In this document: one piece after another, positions 17,048 to 25,995 of the stretch
How positions within the stretch are numbered: the stretch's first letter is position 1
Layout: each line of letters begins with the position of its first letter
Assembly (NCBI RefSeq): GCF_000279535.1
Contig: NZ_ALCH01000003.1
Span: 1 to 64,000 of the forward strand
DNA length: 64,000 nucleotides
Source: Streptococcus infantis SPAR10
GTDB taxonomy: Bacteria > Bacillota > Bacilli > Lactobacillales > Streptococcaceae
Reading direction: 5' to 3'
Position numbers and translations under genes: made by a program
The notes under the pieces: generated by a model
The model's database searches: none
Seen by the model: the letters and a program-made list of their open reading frames with translations, nothing else
What the model was told of the DNA's origin: nothing

Positions 17048-17419
17048 ATGCGTAAATTCTTCAAATATCTCCCCTACTATCTGGTCGTATTTTTCTTTTA
17101 TTGCCCACTTTATGGATTATTTATTCTACTATCATCGAATCCTGATTTAACAGGCCTCTATCTTCTAAATATATTCATCATTTCGCCCATTGTAGTTTTT
17201 ATAGTTTCACTTCTTTATAGCTACCGTTTTGGTTTTTCACTGCATTGGCTTCTAGGTAGCTGCTTGCTCTATTGTTTTACTATTATTCCTTTCAGAGAAT
17301 TTATTATTGTTTATTTCCTAGCCTATGAAATTCTTATTCTACTAGGTACAGTTATTGGTGTCGCTATCAGGTATCTAATGCAAAAACTGAAAAACAAAAA
17401 ACTTTCACAAAAACCTTGA
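17048..17419 (+). CDS. small four-helix membrane protein (123 aa)
   Basis: The ATG at 17048 follows GAGGTG (17035-17040) at good spacing. Four hydrophobic segments (about residues 8-30, 36-60, 62-82 and 88-112) and a basic C-terminal tail (KLKNKKLSQKP). An extended -10 (TGC-TATAAT, about 16987-16995) precedes it and is divergent from the rpsO promoter. I do not recognise a family. Confidence 0.65.
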   Translation: MRKFFKYLPYYLVVFFFYCPLYGLFILLSSNPDLTGLYLLNIFIISPIVVFIVSLLYSYRFGFSLHWLLGSCLLYCFTIIPFREFIIVYFLAYEILILLGTVIGVAIRYLMQKLKNKKLSQKP

Positions 17420-17443
17420 AAAATCTCACAATCATGCTATAAT
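17416..17443 (+). promoter_or_regulatory. promoter of the T-box/thrS transcript
   Basis: TTGAAA (17416-17421) and TATAAT (17438-17443) with a 16-base spacer and a TGC extended -10; it lies just after the stop of the preceding membrane-protein gene. Confidence 0.7.
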
Positions 17444-17449
17444 AATGCA

Positions 17450-17660
17450 TAGAGACAAGTCACTTAGACCCTTTCTACCAGAGAGTGCGTGGTTGCTGTG
17501 AACGCATAGGAAGACTATACTGATACTACTCTACTGACTTTTATGCAAACATAAAACGGTGGCCACGTTAGAGCCAATCAGAGGTGTCCCTCTTTTTTGA
17601 GGAACATAAATGAAGGTGGAACCACGTTGCGACGTCCTTTTTAGGATGTCGCAATTTTTT
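17450..17660 (+). promoter_or_regulatory. T-box leader (probably tRNA-Thr responsive)
   Basis: The leader has Stem I sequence with the AGAGAGTG/GGTTGCTGTGAA region and the T-box antiterminator core GGTGGAACCACG (17615-17626). Directly after comes a terminator with a strong GCGACgTCCT/AGGAtGTCGC stem and a T-run to 17660. A plausible specifier is ACT (Thr) followed by a purine, just before CTCTACTG near 17540. Uncharged tRNA-Thr would pair with the leader, disrupt the terminator and allow transcription of the MazG-like gene and thrS. T-box identity is clear; the specifier is inferred. Confidence 0.85.
17627..17660 (+). terminator. conditional terminator of the T-box leader
   Basis: A 12-bp stem (TTGCGAC-g-TCCT with its partner) and a run of about seven Ts, immediately after the T-box motif, in the position that competes with the antiterminator. 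Confidence 0.85.
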
Positions 17661-17675
17661 ATGAGGAGACTAACT

Positions 17676-17999
17676 ATGGAGTTGCAAGAATTAGTGGAGC
17701 GCAGTTGGGCAATCCGACAAGCTTATCACGATCTGGAAGTTAAGCATCATGATTCCAAGTGGACAGTGGAAGAAGACCTCTTGGCTTTATCGAATGATAT
17801 TGGAAATTTCCAACGATTAGTGATGACCAAGCAAGGACGCTACTATGATGAAACACCCTACACACTGGAGCATAAACTTTCAGAAAATATCTGGTGGCTA
17901 GTAGAACTTTCTCAACGTTTGGATATAGACATCCTGACGGAAATGGAAAACTTCCTCTCTGATAAAGAAAAGCAGTTGAACATTAAGACTAGGAAGTAG
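17676..17999 (+). CDS. MazG-like protein (107 aa)
   Basis: The ATG at 17676 follows GAGGAG; an upstream in-frame start at 17610 is discarded because it lies inside the T-box terminator. The protein is all-helical, with Glu/Asp-rich segments (VEEDLLALSNDIGNFQRLVM, about 30-50) reminiscent of the metal-binding helices of MazG-type nucleotide pyrophosphohydrolases. It sits between the T-box and thrS, so it should be induced by threonine-tRNA starvation. The enzymatic role is family-level inference. Confidence 0.6.
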   Translation: MELQELVERSWAIRQAYHDLEVKHHDSKWTVEEDLLALSNDIGNFQRLVMTKQGRYYDETPYTLEHKLSENIWWLVELSQRLDIDILTEMENFLSDKEKQLNIKTRK

Positions 18000-18055
18000 T
18001 CTCATAATAAAAAGTCAATGCTTAGAAACTATGAAATATAAAAAAGGAGAAAACC

Positions 18056-19999
18056 ATGATTAAAATTACTTTCCCAGATGGCGCTGTTCGTGAATTCGAA
18101 TCTGGCGTTACAACTTTTGAAATTGCCCAATCTATCAGCAATTCCCTAGCTAAAAAAGCTCTTGCTGGTAAATTTAACGGTAAACTCATCGATACTACTC
18201 GTGCTATTACTGAAGACGGAAGCATCGAAATCGTGACACCTGATCACGAAGATGCCCTTCCAATCTTGCGTCACTCAGCTGCTCACTTGTTTGCTCAAGC
18301 CGCTCGCCGCCTTTTCCCAGACATTCACTTGGGTGTCGGTCCAGCTATCGAAGATGGTTTCTACTACGATACAGACAACCAAGCTGGTCAAATCTCTAAC
18401 GAAGACCTTCCTCGTATCGAAGAAGAAATGCAAAAAATCGTTAAAGAAAACTTCCCATCTATTCGTGAGGAAGTGACTAAAGATGAAGCGCGTGAAATTT
18501 TCAAAAACGACCCATACAAGTTAGAATTGATTGAAGAACACTCAGAAGACGAAGGTGGTTTGACCATCTACCGTCAAGGTGAATATGTGGATCTCTGCCG
18601 TGGCCCACACGTCCCTTCAACTGGTCGTATCCAAATCTTCCACCTTCTTAACGTAGCTGGTGCTTACTGGCGTGGAAATAGCGACAATGCTATGATGCAA
18701 CGTATTTACGGTACAGCTTGGTTCGACAAGAAAGACTTGAAAAACTACCTTCAAATGCGTGAAGAAGCCAAAGAACGTGACCATCGTAAACTTGGTAAAG
18801 AGCTTGACCTCTTCATGATTTCTCAAGAGGTTGGTCAAGGGCTTCCATTCTGGTTGCCAAATGGGGCTACTATCCGTCGTGAATTGGAGCGCTACATCGT
18901 CGACAAGGAAATCGCTGCTGGTTACCAACACGTCTACACTCCACCAATTGCCTCAGTAGAACTTTACAAGACTTCTGGTCACTGGAATCACTACCGTGAA
19001 GATATGTTCCCAACTATGGATATGGGTGATGGGGAAGAATTCGTTCTTCGTCCAATGAACTGTCCTCACCATATCGAAGTCTTTAAACACCACGTTCACT
19101 CTTACCGTGAATTGCCAATCCGTATTGCTGAAATCGGTATGATGCACCGCTATGAAAAATCTGGTGCTCTCACAGGGCTTCAACGTGTACGTGAAATGTC
19201 ACTTAATGACGGTCACACTTTCGTAACACCTGAACAAATTAAAGATGAGTTCCAACGTACGCTTCAATTGATTATAGATGTTTACGAAGATTTCAACTTG
19301 ACTGACTATCGTTTCCGTTTATCATACCGCGACCCTAAAGATACTCACAAATATTTTGATAATGATGAAATGTGGGAAAATGCTCAACGTATGTTGAAAT
19401 CAGCTATGGATGACATGGGACTTGACTACTTTGAAGCTGAAGGGGAAGCAGCCTTCTACGGACCAAAATTGGATATCCAGGTTAAGACAGCTCTTGGAAA
19501 AGAAGAAACCCTCTCTACTATCCAGCTTGACTTCTTGCTCCCAGAACGCTTCGACCTTAAATACATCGGAGCTGATGGTGAAGAACACCGTCCAGTTATG
19601 ATTCACCGTGGGGTTATCTCAACTATGGAACGCTTCACAGCGATCTTGATTGAGAACTACAAAGGTGCCTTCCCAACATGGCTGGCACCACACCAAGTAA
19701 CCCTCATCCCAGTATCTAACGAGAAACATGTGGACTACGCTTGGGAAGTGGCTAAGAAGCTCCGTGACCGTGGTGTCCGTGCAGACGTGGATGAGCGCAA
19801 TGAAAAAATGCAGTTCAAGATTCGTGCGTCTCAAACTCAAAAGATTCCTTACCAATTAATCGTTGGAGACAAGGAAATGGAAGAGAAGGCTGTAAACGTT
19901 CGCCGTTATGGTCAAAAAGAAACTGAAACTATGCCGGTAGATGCATTTGTAGAATTGATTCTTACAGACATCGCTAACAAATCACGAGTTGAAAAATAA
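18056..19999 (+). CDS. thrS: threonine-tRNA ligase
   Basis: 647 aa, full length. Order: TGS domain (about 1-62), editing domain with [10 protein letters not shown] (about 70-80) and the CRGPHV motif (about 182-187), then the class II catalytic core and C-terminal anticodon-binding domain. In the core, motif 2 includes [17 protein letters not shown], zinc ligands include Cys in PMNCPHH and a later His, and motif 3 is [11 protein letters not shown]. It charges tRNA-Thr in the cytoplasm. AAAAGGAG precedes the ATG. It is under the T-box together with the MazG-like gene. Its last 50 or so bases recur at 21657. Confidence 0.98.
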   Translation: MIKITFPDGAVREFESGVTTFEIAQSISNSLAKKALAGKFNGKLIDTTRAITEDGSIEIVTPDHEDALPILRHSAAHLFAQAARRLFPDIHLGVGPAIEDGFYYDTDNQAGQISNEDLPRIEEEMQKIVKENFPSIREEVTKDEAREIFKNDPYKLELIEEHSEDEGGLTIYRQGEYVDLCRGPHVPSTGRIQIFHLLNVAGAYWRGNSDNAMMQRIYGTAWFDKKDLKNYLQMREEAKERDHRKLGKELDLFMISQEVGQGLPFWLPNGATIRRELERYIVDKEIAAGYQHVYTPPIASVELYKTSGHWNHYREDMFPTMDMGDGEEFVLRPMNCPHHIEVFKHHVHSYRELPIRIAEIGMMHRYEKSGALTGLQRVREMSLNDGHTFVTPEQIKDEFQRTLQLIIDVYEDFNLTDYRFRLSYRDPKDTHKYFDNDEMWENAQRMLKSAMDDMGLDYFEAEGEAAFYGPKLDIQVKTALGKEETLSTIQLDFLLPERFDLKYIGADGEEHRPVMIHRGVISTMERFTAILIENYKGAFPTWLAPHQVTLIPVSNEKHVDYAWEVAKKLRDRGVRADVDERNEKMQFKIRASQTQKIPYQLIVGDKEMEEKAVNVRRYGQKETETMPVDAFVELILTDIANKSRVEK

Positions 20000-20038
20000 A
20001 CGATAAAACCTGGGATAAAAATTCCAGCTAAATAAAGA

Positions 20039-20067
20039 AGCAACAACTGAAAACGTTGTTGCTTTTT
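20039..20067 (+). terminator. thrS terminator
   Basis: A 9-bp perfect stem (AGCAACAAC with GTTGTTGCT), a 7-base loop and a following T-run. Confidence 0.85.
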
Positions 20068-20210
20068 ATATTTTGTTTCACCTGAGTTAGTAATGATTGG
20101 TCAAGCCACCACAAATAGTATCCTCATCAACAATCCTTTTATCCATTAACTTTTGGATATAGGATATCCTCCCAGGATTTGCTTCCATGAGTTAGATAAG
20201 TTGACTATCC

Positions 20211-21260
20211 TCAGTCCTTGTCTGCCTCATTTTCTTTTATGAGGTCTTTTTGTGAATCTTTTTCAGAGAGTTTTTGATCGATATACTGGTTAATTGTTTC
20301 GTAAAATTCCTTGGTCGCCTCACTATCTAATTTTGTCGAATTATGGACTTGATTGACTTTTAATTGAACAGATTGAATACCGTAAGAGGCTTGTTTTTGG
20401 CGGATGGTTTCTAATTCTTCTTCTGAAATCGGATCTCCAACAACAGTCAAGACTAATTCATTGCTCCTTGACTTGTAGACTTGATTAATGACCGTATGAT
20501 TAGCGAACTCTTTGCCTACAAACTGTTTAATCCCTTCTTTTCGTGCTTGATCCATCGTCAGAGTGACTGCTGAATAGCTGGCTGGAAGAACCAATAATAC
20601 AATCAAGGAAATCAAACCAATTCTCATTTTAATGTTTAGCTCTTTAAATGAACTTAAGGGAGATTTTCTCATCATAATTCTTGTTCCAACAATGTTGATT
20701 AACATGATAAAGACACAGTTGATCAAGAAAAGATAAAGAGCCCCAAATAAAAATCGTACATTTCCATTAGCTAAACCATATCCTGCAGTGCAGATAGGTG
20801 GCATCAGAGCTGTTGCGATGGCTACTCCTGGTACGATATTGTTTGCTTCTTTTTTCCTTGAACCAATGAAACCTGCTATCCCACCAGCAATAGCAATGAG
20901 AACATCCCAAATGGTTGGAGAGGTTCGTGCGATCAACTCGCTACTTGCATAAGATAAAGGCGAAATCCAGAAATACAGAGTCGATACAAGCAAACTGACC
21001 AATACTTGAGTAAATAAAACCTCTAGAGATTGCTTGATTAAACGCGTATCAAAAATAGCTAAACCAAACCCCAGTCCAACAATCGGTGTCATAAGAGGGG
21101 AAATCAGCATGGCTCCAATAATGACAGCTGTTGAGTTCATATTTAGACCTATAGAGGCAATAAAAATCGCACACATCAAAATCAGTGTATCTCTTAATCG
21201 AACATGAAGGTCATCATATAGTTTCTCGCGGAATTCACGTGTTGAATAGTTTCCGGACAT
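20211..21260 (-). CDS. DUF389 family membrane protein
   Basis: 349 aa. The N-terminal two-thirds hold about six membrane helices with DUF389 signatures: MNSTAVIIGAMLISPLMTPIVGLG, GIAGFIGSRKKEANNIVPGVAIATALMPPICTAGYG and the NIVGTRIMMRKSPL region. The C-terminal part (about 245-349) is soluble, with a small alpha/beta fold and a charged tail. AAAGGAGT precedes the ATG. The function of DUF389 proteins is not established. The gene lies between thrS and a duplicate of the thrS tail, consistent with an inserted segment. Confidence 0.85.
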   Translation of the reverse strand: MSGNYSTREFREKLYDDLHVRLRDTLILMCAIFIASIGLNMNSTAVIIGAMLISPLMTPIVGLGFGLAIFDTRLIKQSLEVLFTQVLVSLLVSTLYFWISPLSYASSELIARTSPTIWDVLIAIAGGIAGFIGSRKKEANNIVPGVAIATALMPPICTAGYGLANGNVRFLFGALYLFLINCVFIMLINIVGTRIMMRKSPLSSFKELNIKMRIGLISLIVLLVLPASYSAVTLTMDQARKEGIKQFVGKEFANHTVINQVYKSRSNELVLTVVGDPISEEELETIRQKQASYGIQSVQLKVNQVHNSTKLDSEATKEFYETINQYIDQKLSEKDSQKDLIKENEADKD

Positions 21261-21376
21261 TGGTTACTCCTTTTATTTCATATAATCTTGTTTCTGCATG
21301 GATGATAGTAGAGAGACTTCTGTCCAATCTTACATATTTTTAATTCTCACCTGTCATTCTTTTGAAAATTATCCTT

Positions 21377-21483
21377 TATACTCAATGAAAATCAAAGAGC
21401 AAACTAGGAAGCTAGCCGCAGGCTGTACTTGAGTACGGTAAGGCGACGCTGACGTGGTTTGAATTTGATTTTCGAAGAGTATT
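21377..21483. repeat. BOX element (boxA-boxC type)
   Basis: The sequence begins TATACTCAATGAAAATCAAA and ends with the complementary TTTGATTTTCGAAGAGTAT. It holds the AAGGCGACGCTGACG core used in BOX typing of pneumococci. It is about 107 bp, which fits boxA plus boxC without boxB. BOX elements are dispersed in mitis-group genomes. Confidence 0.85.
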
Positions 21484-21656
21484 AAATATCCATCAGTCCA
21501 TCCTTGATATTATATCAAAAATTTTACAGTCTTTCTCTGAAGAAATCAATTAATTTAAAAGATAGAGAAAGGAAGAAATTTTTGTATCCTTATCCGAAGA
21601 AGAAAAACGATATCTCCTCTGAAAGTAGATACCGTTTTAATGTTTAAACATGATGA

Positions 21657-21711
21657 GTTTGTAGTAGCAATCCTAGCTGATATCGCCAACAAATCACGTG
21701 TTGAGAAATAA
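21657..21711 (+). pseudogene. remnant of a thrS 3' end
   Basis: The codons read ...[11 protein letters not shown]-stop, matching the last residues of ThrS ([11 protein letters not shown]). Similarity continues past the stop (ATAAAACCTGG, TCCCAGCT) to about 21740. The preceding codons diverge. It is a leftover from recombination at the thrS tail, not a gene. Confidence 0.75.
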
Positions 21712-21743
21712 GATATAAAACCTGGTACAAAATCCCAGCTCTA

Positions 21744-21929
21744 GAAAAGAGGCTGGGACAAAAGTCCTAGCCTCTCAATTGTCTTTGGATTGTCGAGCAA
21801 GACGCAGTGGTTGAGTGGGCTCTACTACGCTGATTTCATCAGCTTTTACAGCCCTACTCAACTGTGCGGAGGTGGGACGACGAAATCGAATTCTAACGAA
21901 TTAACGATTTCTGTCCCACTCTCTTTTTT
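21744..21929. repeat. probable intergenic repeat with GGGACA termini
   Basis: The segment is bounded by GAGGCTGGGACA and TGTCCCACTCTC, which are nearly complementary. An internal part (GGTTGAGTGGGC ... GCCCTACTCAAC) is also inverted. It looks like a dispersed hairpin element that lies downstream of the second ABC operon. Name unknown to me. The rest of the 21261-21942 gap besides this, the BOX and the thrS tail shows nothing I can assign. Confidence 0.45.
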
Positions 21930-21942
21930 GATGTTTCTGTTT

Positions 21943-23934
21943 TTACATTTGAACAATTTTGCGATAGCTTCTTGAAGTAATCATAAAGATTAGGACATAG
22001 ACTAAAGCAAAGATACCACAAATGGAAAGAGTTACGCTTAACATCATGGCTGAATCAACAACACCAACGACCTTGAGAATCAGGCTCAACATGTGATAAG
22101 CAAAAGCCAGATGAAGGAAGGCAAAGGCCAGAGGTAGGAAGAAAACAGTCAAGACCTGCTTGTTAATGGTTTGCTTGATTTGTTTTTGATCCAAACCAAC
22201 CTTTTGCAGAATGACAAAGCGTTCACGGTCTTCATAACCTTCTGAAATTTGTTTATAGTAGATAACGAGTACAGTACCTACCATAAAGATGATAGAGAGA
22301 AAAATACCGATAAAGAGGACTCCACCAAAGAGAGCGTTCATTTCGACAGTTGACTCACTCGCAATGTTTGCACCGTAAACCATACCATTCTCGTTCTTGA
22401 GATTGTGACTGAAATTATTCACATACGCATCGAAATCATCAGATAGCTTTAACTGTTCCTCTTTACTTGCTGTCACATCCATTCCACCATATAGCTGAGT
22501 GTATATAGCAGAATCCTGGTATTTATCTAAAAAGTCCTGCAAATTTGAGACAACAAGGTAGTTATAATCTGAGATCAAAAGTACATACTGGTTAGCAACA
22601 TGGTCTCTGAGGAAATCTTGCTGGATTGCTTCCTTGATAGTATAGTTCTGATTGTTAAGACTGAATGCTTTTTGACCTTTAAGGCCATCGTTCTTAGCGA
22701 ATAGTCCCACCTCATTATTCGTAAGGTTCAGCTTTTGTCCAGTCATTTTTTCATAATCTTTTTGATCAAAAACCAGGAAGACTGTCTTAGGCATGACATT
22801 GTTTTGCCCTTTTTCAAAGGCGGTTAATTTTGTCCCGTCTTGACTAGAAAGGCCGAAACTTGCATAGCTAAGAACATCCTTAGTGCTGATTGTTAGGTTC
22901 TTTTCCTTGGCATACTGAGTTAAAAGTTGGTCTAAATCCTCAACTTCTACATTTTGTCCTGAAATTGACATATCGTGAGGATACAGGAGTTTTTTAATAT
23001 TTTCAGAACCATTGTAGATACTGGTTGCTGCCGACATGGTGACCAAAACCATGGTGGAAAGGATGGCGATAGTCGCTAAACCAACCGCATTTTTCTTCAT
23101 ACGGAAAATGAGGTTAGAAACAGAGATGAGATTGTTAGGTTTGTAGTAATATTTCTTGTTTTTCTTGAGCATTTTCAAGAAAACTGTAATCCCAGCATTG
23201 AACAAGAGATAGGTTCCTAAAATGACCAGTATTACAGCTAAAAAGAAGGTAGAAATAGCTAATAGAGCATTTGTTACGCTTTGAGCTAGATAATAGCCAC
23301 TACCTAAAGAGAGTAGTCCCAAGATTGTCTGAAACACTAGGAAACGGCCCTTCTTCTCACCTTTTGCTTTCTCACGAGATAGTTGGAGAGCATCCATACG
23401 GATAATGCGGATAGCATTTAGGAAGACAATGACTAAAAAGATAAAACCAAATACCAGAAGGATGGAAAGGACTACGGACCATTGGAAGGTTGCGACTAGC
23501 TCCACCTTCATCTTTGAAAGTTTAAGTAGTAAAGCGAAAATCAGATTATCAAAGAGGGCACCAATTCCAATACCAGCAGTGACTGTTACTAACCCAAATA
23601 TCAAGAGTTCCTTAAAGGTCATACTAATCAGATGACGCTTCTCCAAGCCCAACATACCATATATACCCAGTTCTTTGGAACGATTTTTCATGACAAAACT
23701 GTTGGCATAAAGGACGATAATGGCAGATGCAAGTGTTACTACGATGAGACCTAGTTGTAGGGTAAATTGAATAGAAGATCCACCCCGCATTTCTACCATT
23801 TTAGGATTAAAAGTTAATGAATAAAATAGGTAGCTGATAGTAACTGCAAGGAGAACTGCTAGTGCAAAAGGATAATAGAGTTTGCGGTTTTTGATTAAGT
23901 TGGAAATGGCCAACTTATTGGTTAATCGAAACAT
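21943..23934 (-). CDS. BceB-type FtsX-like permease (second system)
   Basis: 663 aa, about ten membrane helices with the BceB layout and a large extracellular domain between helices 7 and 8 (about residues 310-525). The N-terminus FRLTNKLAISNLIKNRKLYYPF is typical of streptococcal bacitracin-type permeases. It ends the operon: small ORF, ATPase, permease; the ATPase stop is 1 base before its start. It is clearly different in sequence from the permease at 6510, so the two systems probably respond to different compounds. Confidence 0.9.
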   Translation of the reverse strand: MFRLTNKLAISNLIKNRKLYYPFALAVLLAVTISYLFYSLTFNPKMVEMRGGSSIQFTLQLGLIVVTLASAIIVLYANSFVMKNRSKELGIYGMLGLEKRHLISMTFKELLIFGLVTVTAGIGIGALFDNLIFALLLKLSKMKVELVATFQWSVVLSILLVFGFIFLVIVFLNAIRIIRMDALQLSREKAKGEKKGRFLVFQTILGLLSLGSGYYLAQSVTNALLAISTFFLAVILVILGTYLLFNAGITVFLKMLKKNKKYYYKPNNLISVSNLIFRMKKNAVGLATIAILSTMVLVTMSAATSIYNGSENIKKLLYPHDMSISGQNVEVEDLDQLLTQYAKEKNLTISTKDVLSYASFGLSSQDGTKLTAFEKGQNNVMPKTVFLVFDQKDYEKMTGQKLNLTNNEVGLFAKNDGLKGQKAFSLNNQNYTIKEAIQQDFLRDHVANQYVLLISDYNYLVVSNLQDFLDKYQDSAIYTQLYGGMDVTASKEEQLKLSDDFDAYVNNFSHNLKNENGMVYGANIASESTVEMNALFGGVLFIGIFLSIIFMVGTVLVIYYKQISEGYEDRERFVILQKVGLDQKQIKQTINKQVLTVFFLPLAFAFLHLAFAYHMLSLILKVVGVVDSAMMLSVTLSICGIFALVYVLIFMITSRSYRKIVQM

Positions 23935-23935
23935 A

Positions 23936-24694
23936 CTAGTTCACCTCACTTGCCATAACAGTCAAGGTGTCAGAGATTTCTTGGAACATCTGACGATCCG
24001 TCTTTTCACCACGGTAGATTTGATTATAGAGAATACCGTCCTTGATGAAAAGAACACGTTTTGCACGGCTAGCCGCAGCTGTCGAGTGGGTTACCATGAG
24101 AATGGTTTGTCCTTGTTCATTGATTTGATCAAAGATATCAAGGAGGGCTGCAGACGATTTAGAATCTAGAGCACCTGTTGGCTCGTCCGCAAGAAGAATT
24201 TCTGGTTCTGTGATGATAGCCCGTGCAACTGCTACCCTTTGTTTTTGCCCTCCAGAGATTTCATAAGGGTACTTCTCCTGCAATTGATTGATGCCAAGAT
24301 TTTCAGCCGTTACGACCAATTTTTTCATCATTTCTGTAATAGGCTTTCTAGACAATACCAAAGGGAGTAAGATATTGTCTTTAACAGAAAGCGTATCTAA
24401 CAAATTGAAGTCTTGGAAGACAAAGCCTAACTTTTCACGACGGAAGCTTGATGCTTCAGAATTTTTAATGGTAGCTGTGTCAGTTCCATTTAGGTAGACC
24501 TGCCCACGCGTTGGCTTGTCAAGCATAGCAAGAATATTCAGTAGAGTCGATTTACCAGATCCAGACTCACCCATGATAGCAACGTAGTCGCCTTTTTCAA
24601 CGGTAAAGTGAATATCTTTCAGGGCCTCTACTTGGTTGCCTTGAAAGCGAGTTTTATAAATCTTTTGAACGTGTTTTACATCTAATAGTGTCAT
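23936..24694 (-). CDS. BceA-type ABC transporter ATPase (second system)
   Basis: 252 aa. Walker [10 protein letters not shown] (about 39-47), Q-loop [10 protein letters not shown], signature ISGGQKQR and Walker [14 protein letters not shown] are intact. MacB/BceA class, acting with the permease encoded directly after it. AAAGGAG precedes the ATG, which lies 15 bases after the 37-codon ORF. Confidence 0.92.
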   Translation of the reverse strand: MTLLDVKHVQKIYKTRFQGNQVEALKDIHFTVEKGDYVAIMGESGSGKSTLLNILAMLDKPTRGQVYLNGTDTATIKNSEASSFRREKLGFVFQDFNLLDTLSVKDNILLPLVLSRKPITEMMKKLVVTAENLGINQLQEKYPYEISGGQKQRVAVARAIITEPEILLADEPTGALDSKSSAALLDIFDQINEQGQTILMVTHSTAAASRAKRVLFIKDGILYNQIYRGEKTDRQMFQEISDTLTVMASEVN

Positions 24695-24709
24695 TTTAAC
24701 TTCTCCTTT

Positions 24710-24823
24710 TTAATATCCCATTAATTGAAACTGAGCTTGCATCATTTCGATGCCGATTTGAACTCGCTCGATATCCTTTGGACTCGGCTTACTTGTATGT
24801 TTCTTTTGTAAAATTGTTTTCAT
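24710..24823 (-). CDS. small ORF (37 aa) leading the second bceAB operon
   Basis: The ATG at 24823 follows GGAGAGG at good spacing; the 38-codon frame ends TAA 15 bases before the ATPase. The peptide is hydrophilic: basic start (MKTILQKKHTSKPSPKD), then an amphipathic helix (IERVQIGIEMMQAQFQLM). No signal peptide or membrane span. It lies between the BceR-type operator and the transporter, so it is in the same mRNA. It could be a leader peptide that tunes transporter translation or a small partner of the ATPase. I do not recognise a family. Confidence 0.6.
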   Translation of the reverse strand: MKTILQKKHTSKPSPKDIERVQIGIEMMQAQFQLMGY

Positions 24824-24907
24824 GGTTCCTCTCCTTTTTCTTTATGCTCTAAGTTTACTCCAAAAAAAGAGGACTTGCCATAACATAACCTTACAAAAGA
24901 GGCCTTT

Positions 24908-24929
24908 AATCTTACATTTTTGTAAGATT
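24908..24929 (-). promoter_or_regulatory. BceR-type operator of the second transporter operon
   Basis: A perfect palindrome with 9-bp arms (AATCTTACA) and a TTTT spacer contains TTACA-N4-TGTAA. This matches the known BceR-family binding motif TNACA-N4-TGTAA exactly. A TTACAAAAG half-site repeats about 15 bases closer to the operon. It is about 90 bases before the small ORF, the expected place for activation by the regulator at 25988. Confidence 0.8.
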
Positions 24930-25020
24930 ACATTTTTTATCTAATTGAAGCCTTTTTCTCACTATATCAAGGTCTAAAGAAGAGCTTGAAAGGTTTCTTC
25001 CAAGCTCTTCACAATTCTTT

Positions 25021-25995
25021 TCATTCAATCAGTAAATTCACTTCAGAGAACTTAATCCTCACAGTTGTTCCTTGCCCAAGTTCGGATTCTATTTGAATCA
25101 GATGTCCTAATTCTTGGCTGATTTTCTGGGTTAGATAGAGCCCAAGTCCAGATGACTGTTGGGTCATTCGACCATTATATCCAGAAAATCCACGTTCAAA
25201 GACTCGCAACCGATCACTGTTTTTGATACCAATCCCAGTATCTTTGATGCAAAGGTCTGAACCTTCCATGTAGATTTCAACCCCGCCTTCATTTGTGTAC
25301 TTGAGGCTATTTGACAGGATTTGTTCAATGACTACCAACAGCCATTTTTTATCCGTCACAATGCTTCTATCCAAGTCATGCAGATTGATACTAAGACCTT
25401 TCTGGATAAAGAAAATGGCATATTTGCGAATGACTTCCTTGACCAGATCTTCTATATTTTCTTTCTTCAAAACCAAATCATCATGGAAGCTTTCTAAGCG
25501 TAGATATTGGAGAACGAGGTTGGTATATGAATCAATCTTAAAAATTTCCTGTTCCAACTGTTGCTTCAGTTGGCGATCTGCCACCTCACTCACTAGGAGT
25601 TTACTGGCTGCAATTGGTGTTTTTATCTGATGAACCCAGAGTGTATAGTAGTCCACCAAATCATTATAGCGGTTTTCAGCATCTGATTTCTTTTGATAGA
25701 GTTCAGATTCGCTTTTCTCTAATTTTTCAGTTAGAAGGACTTCCATTGGTGACTTAGCTTTTCTTTCCCCATAGAGCAATTCCTTACGATAACGTTGCAA
25801 TTCTATCAAGAAATCAAATACCAAAAACAAAAATGTCAAAAATGTAGATAGAAAGAAGAAATAGTTAAAGTAGGGCACTTGCTTATCAAACAAGATTTCA
25901 AAGAGAAAAAGCAAACCTGTAAGCGATAGAATAAAAGCAAAAAAACGGCTACGCGAACGGATATAAGCTAGAAAAAAACTTTTAATATCAAGCAT
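25021..25995 (-). CDS. BceS-like intramembrane-sensing histidine kinase (second system)
   Basis: 324 aa. Two adjacent N-terminal membrane helices (about 17-36 and 44-64) with a short loop, H122 in VHQIKTPIA, N box NSLKYTNEG, G1 DTGIGI, F box VFERGFSG, G2 SSGLGLYL. Overlaps its regulator gene by 8 bases. In streptococci such kinases read the flux of an associated BceAB transporter; the one encoded next to it is the obvious partner. Confidence 0.92.
   Translation of the reverse strand: MLDIKSFFLAYIRSRSRFFAFILSLTGLLFLFEILFDKQVPYFNYFFFLSTFLTFLFLVFDFLIELQRYRKELLYGERKAKSPMEVLLTEKLEKSESELYQKKSDAENRYNDLVDYYTLWVHQIKTPIAASKLLVSEVADRQLKQQLEQEIFKIDSYTNLVLQYLRLESFHDDLVLKKENIEDLVKEVIRKYAIFFIQKGLSINLHDLDRSIVTDKKWLLVVIEQILSNSLKYTNEGGVEIYMEGSDLCIKDTGIGIKNSDRLRVFERGFSGYNGRMTQQSSGLGLYLTQKISQELGHLIQIESELGQGTTVRIKFSEVNLLIE

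Noticed and set aside
17450-17660. Structured region considered as a tRNA cluster
   Set aside because: No acceptor or T-loop pattern; the GGTGGAACCACG motif plus terminator marks it as a T-box leader.
20087-20188. 33-codon minus-strand ORF after thrS
   Set aside because: No ribosome-binding site, no recognisable family, and it probably represents decayed sequence between thrS and the DUF389 gene.
21790-21975. Plus-strand ORF of 61 codons
   Set aside because: It lies in the inverted-repeat element and runs into the 3' end of the minus-strand permease; no RBS.
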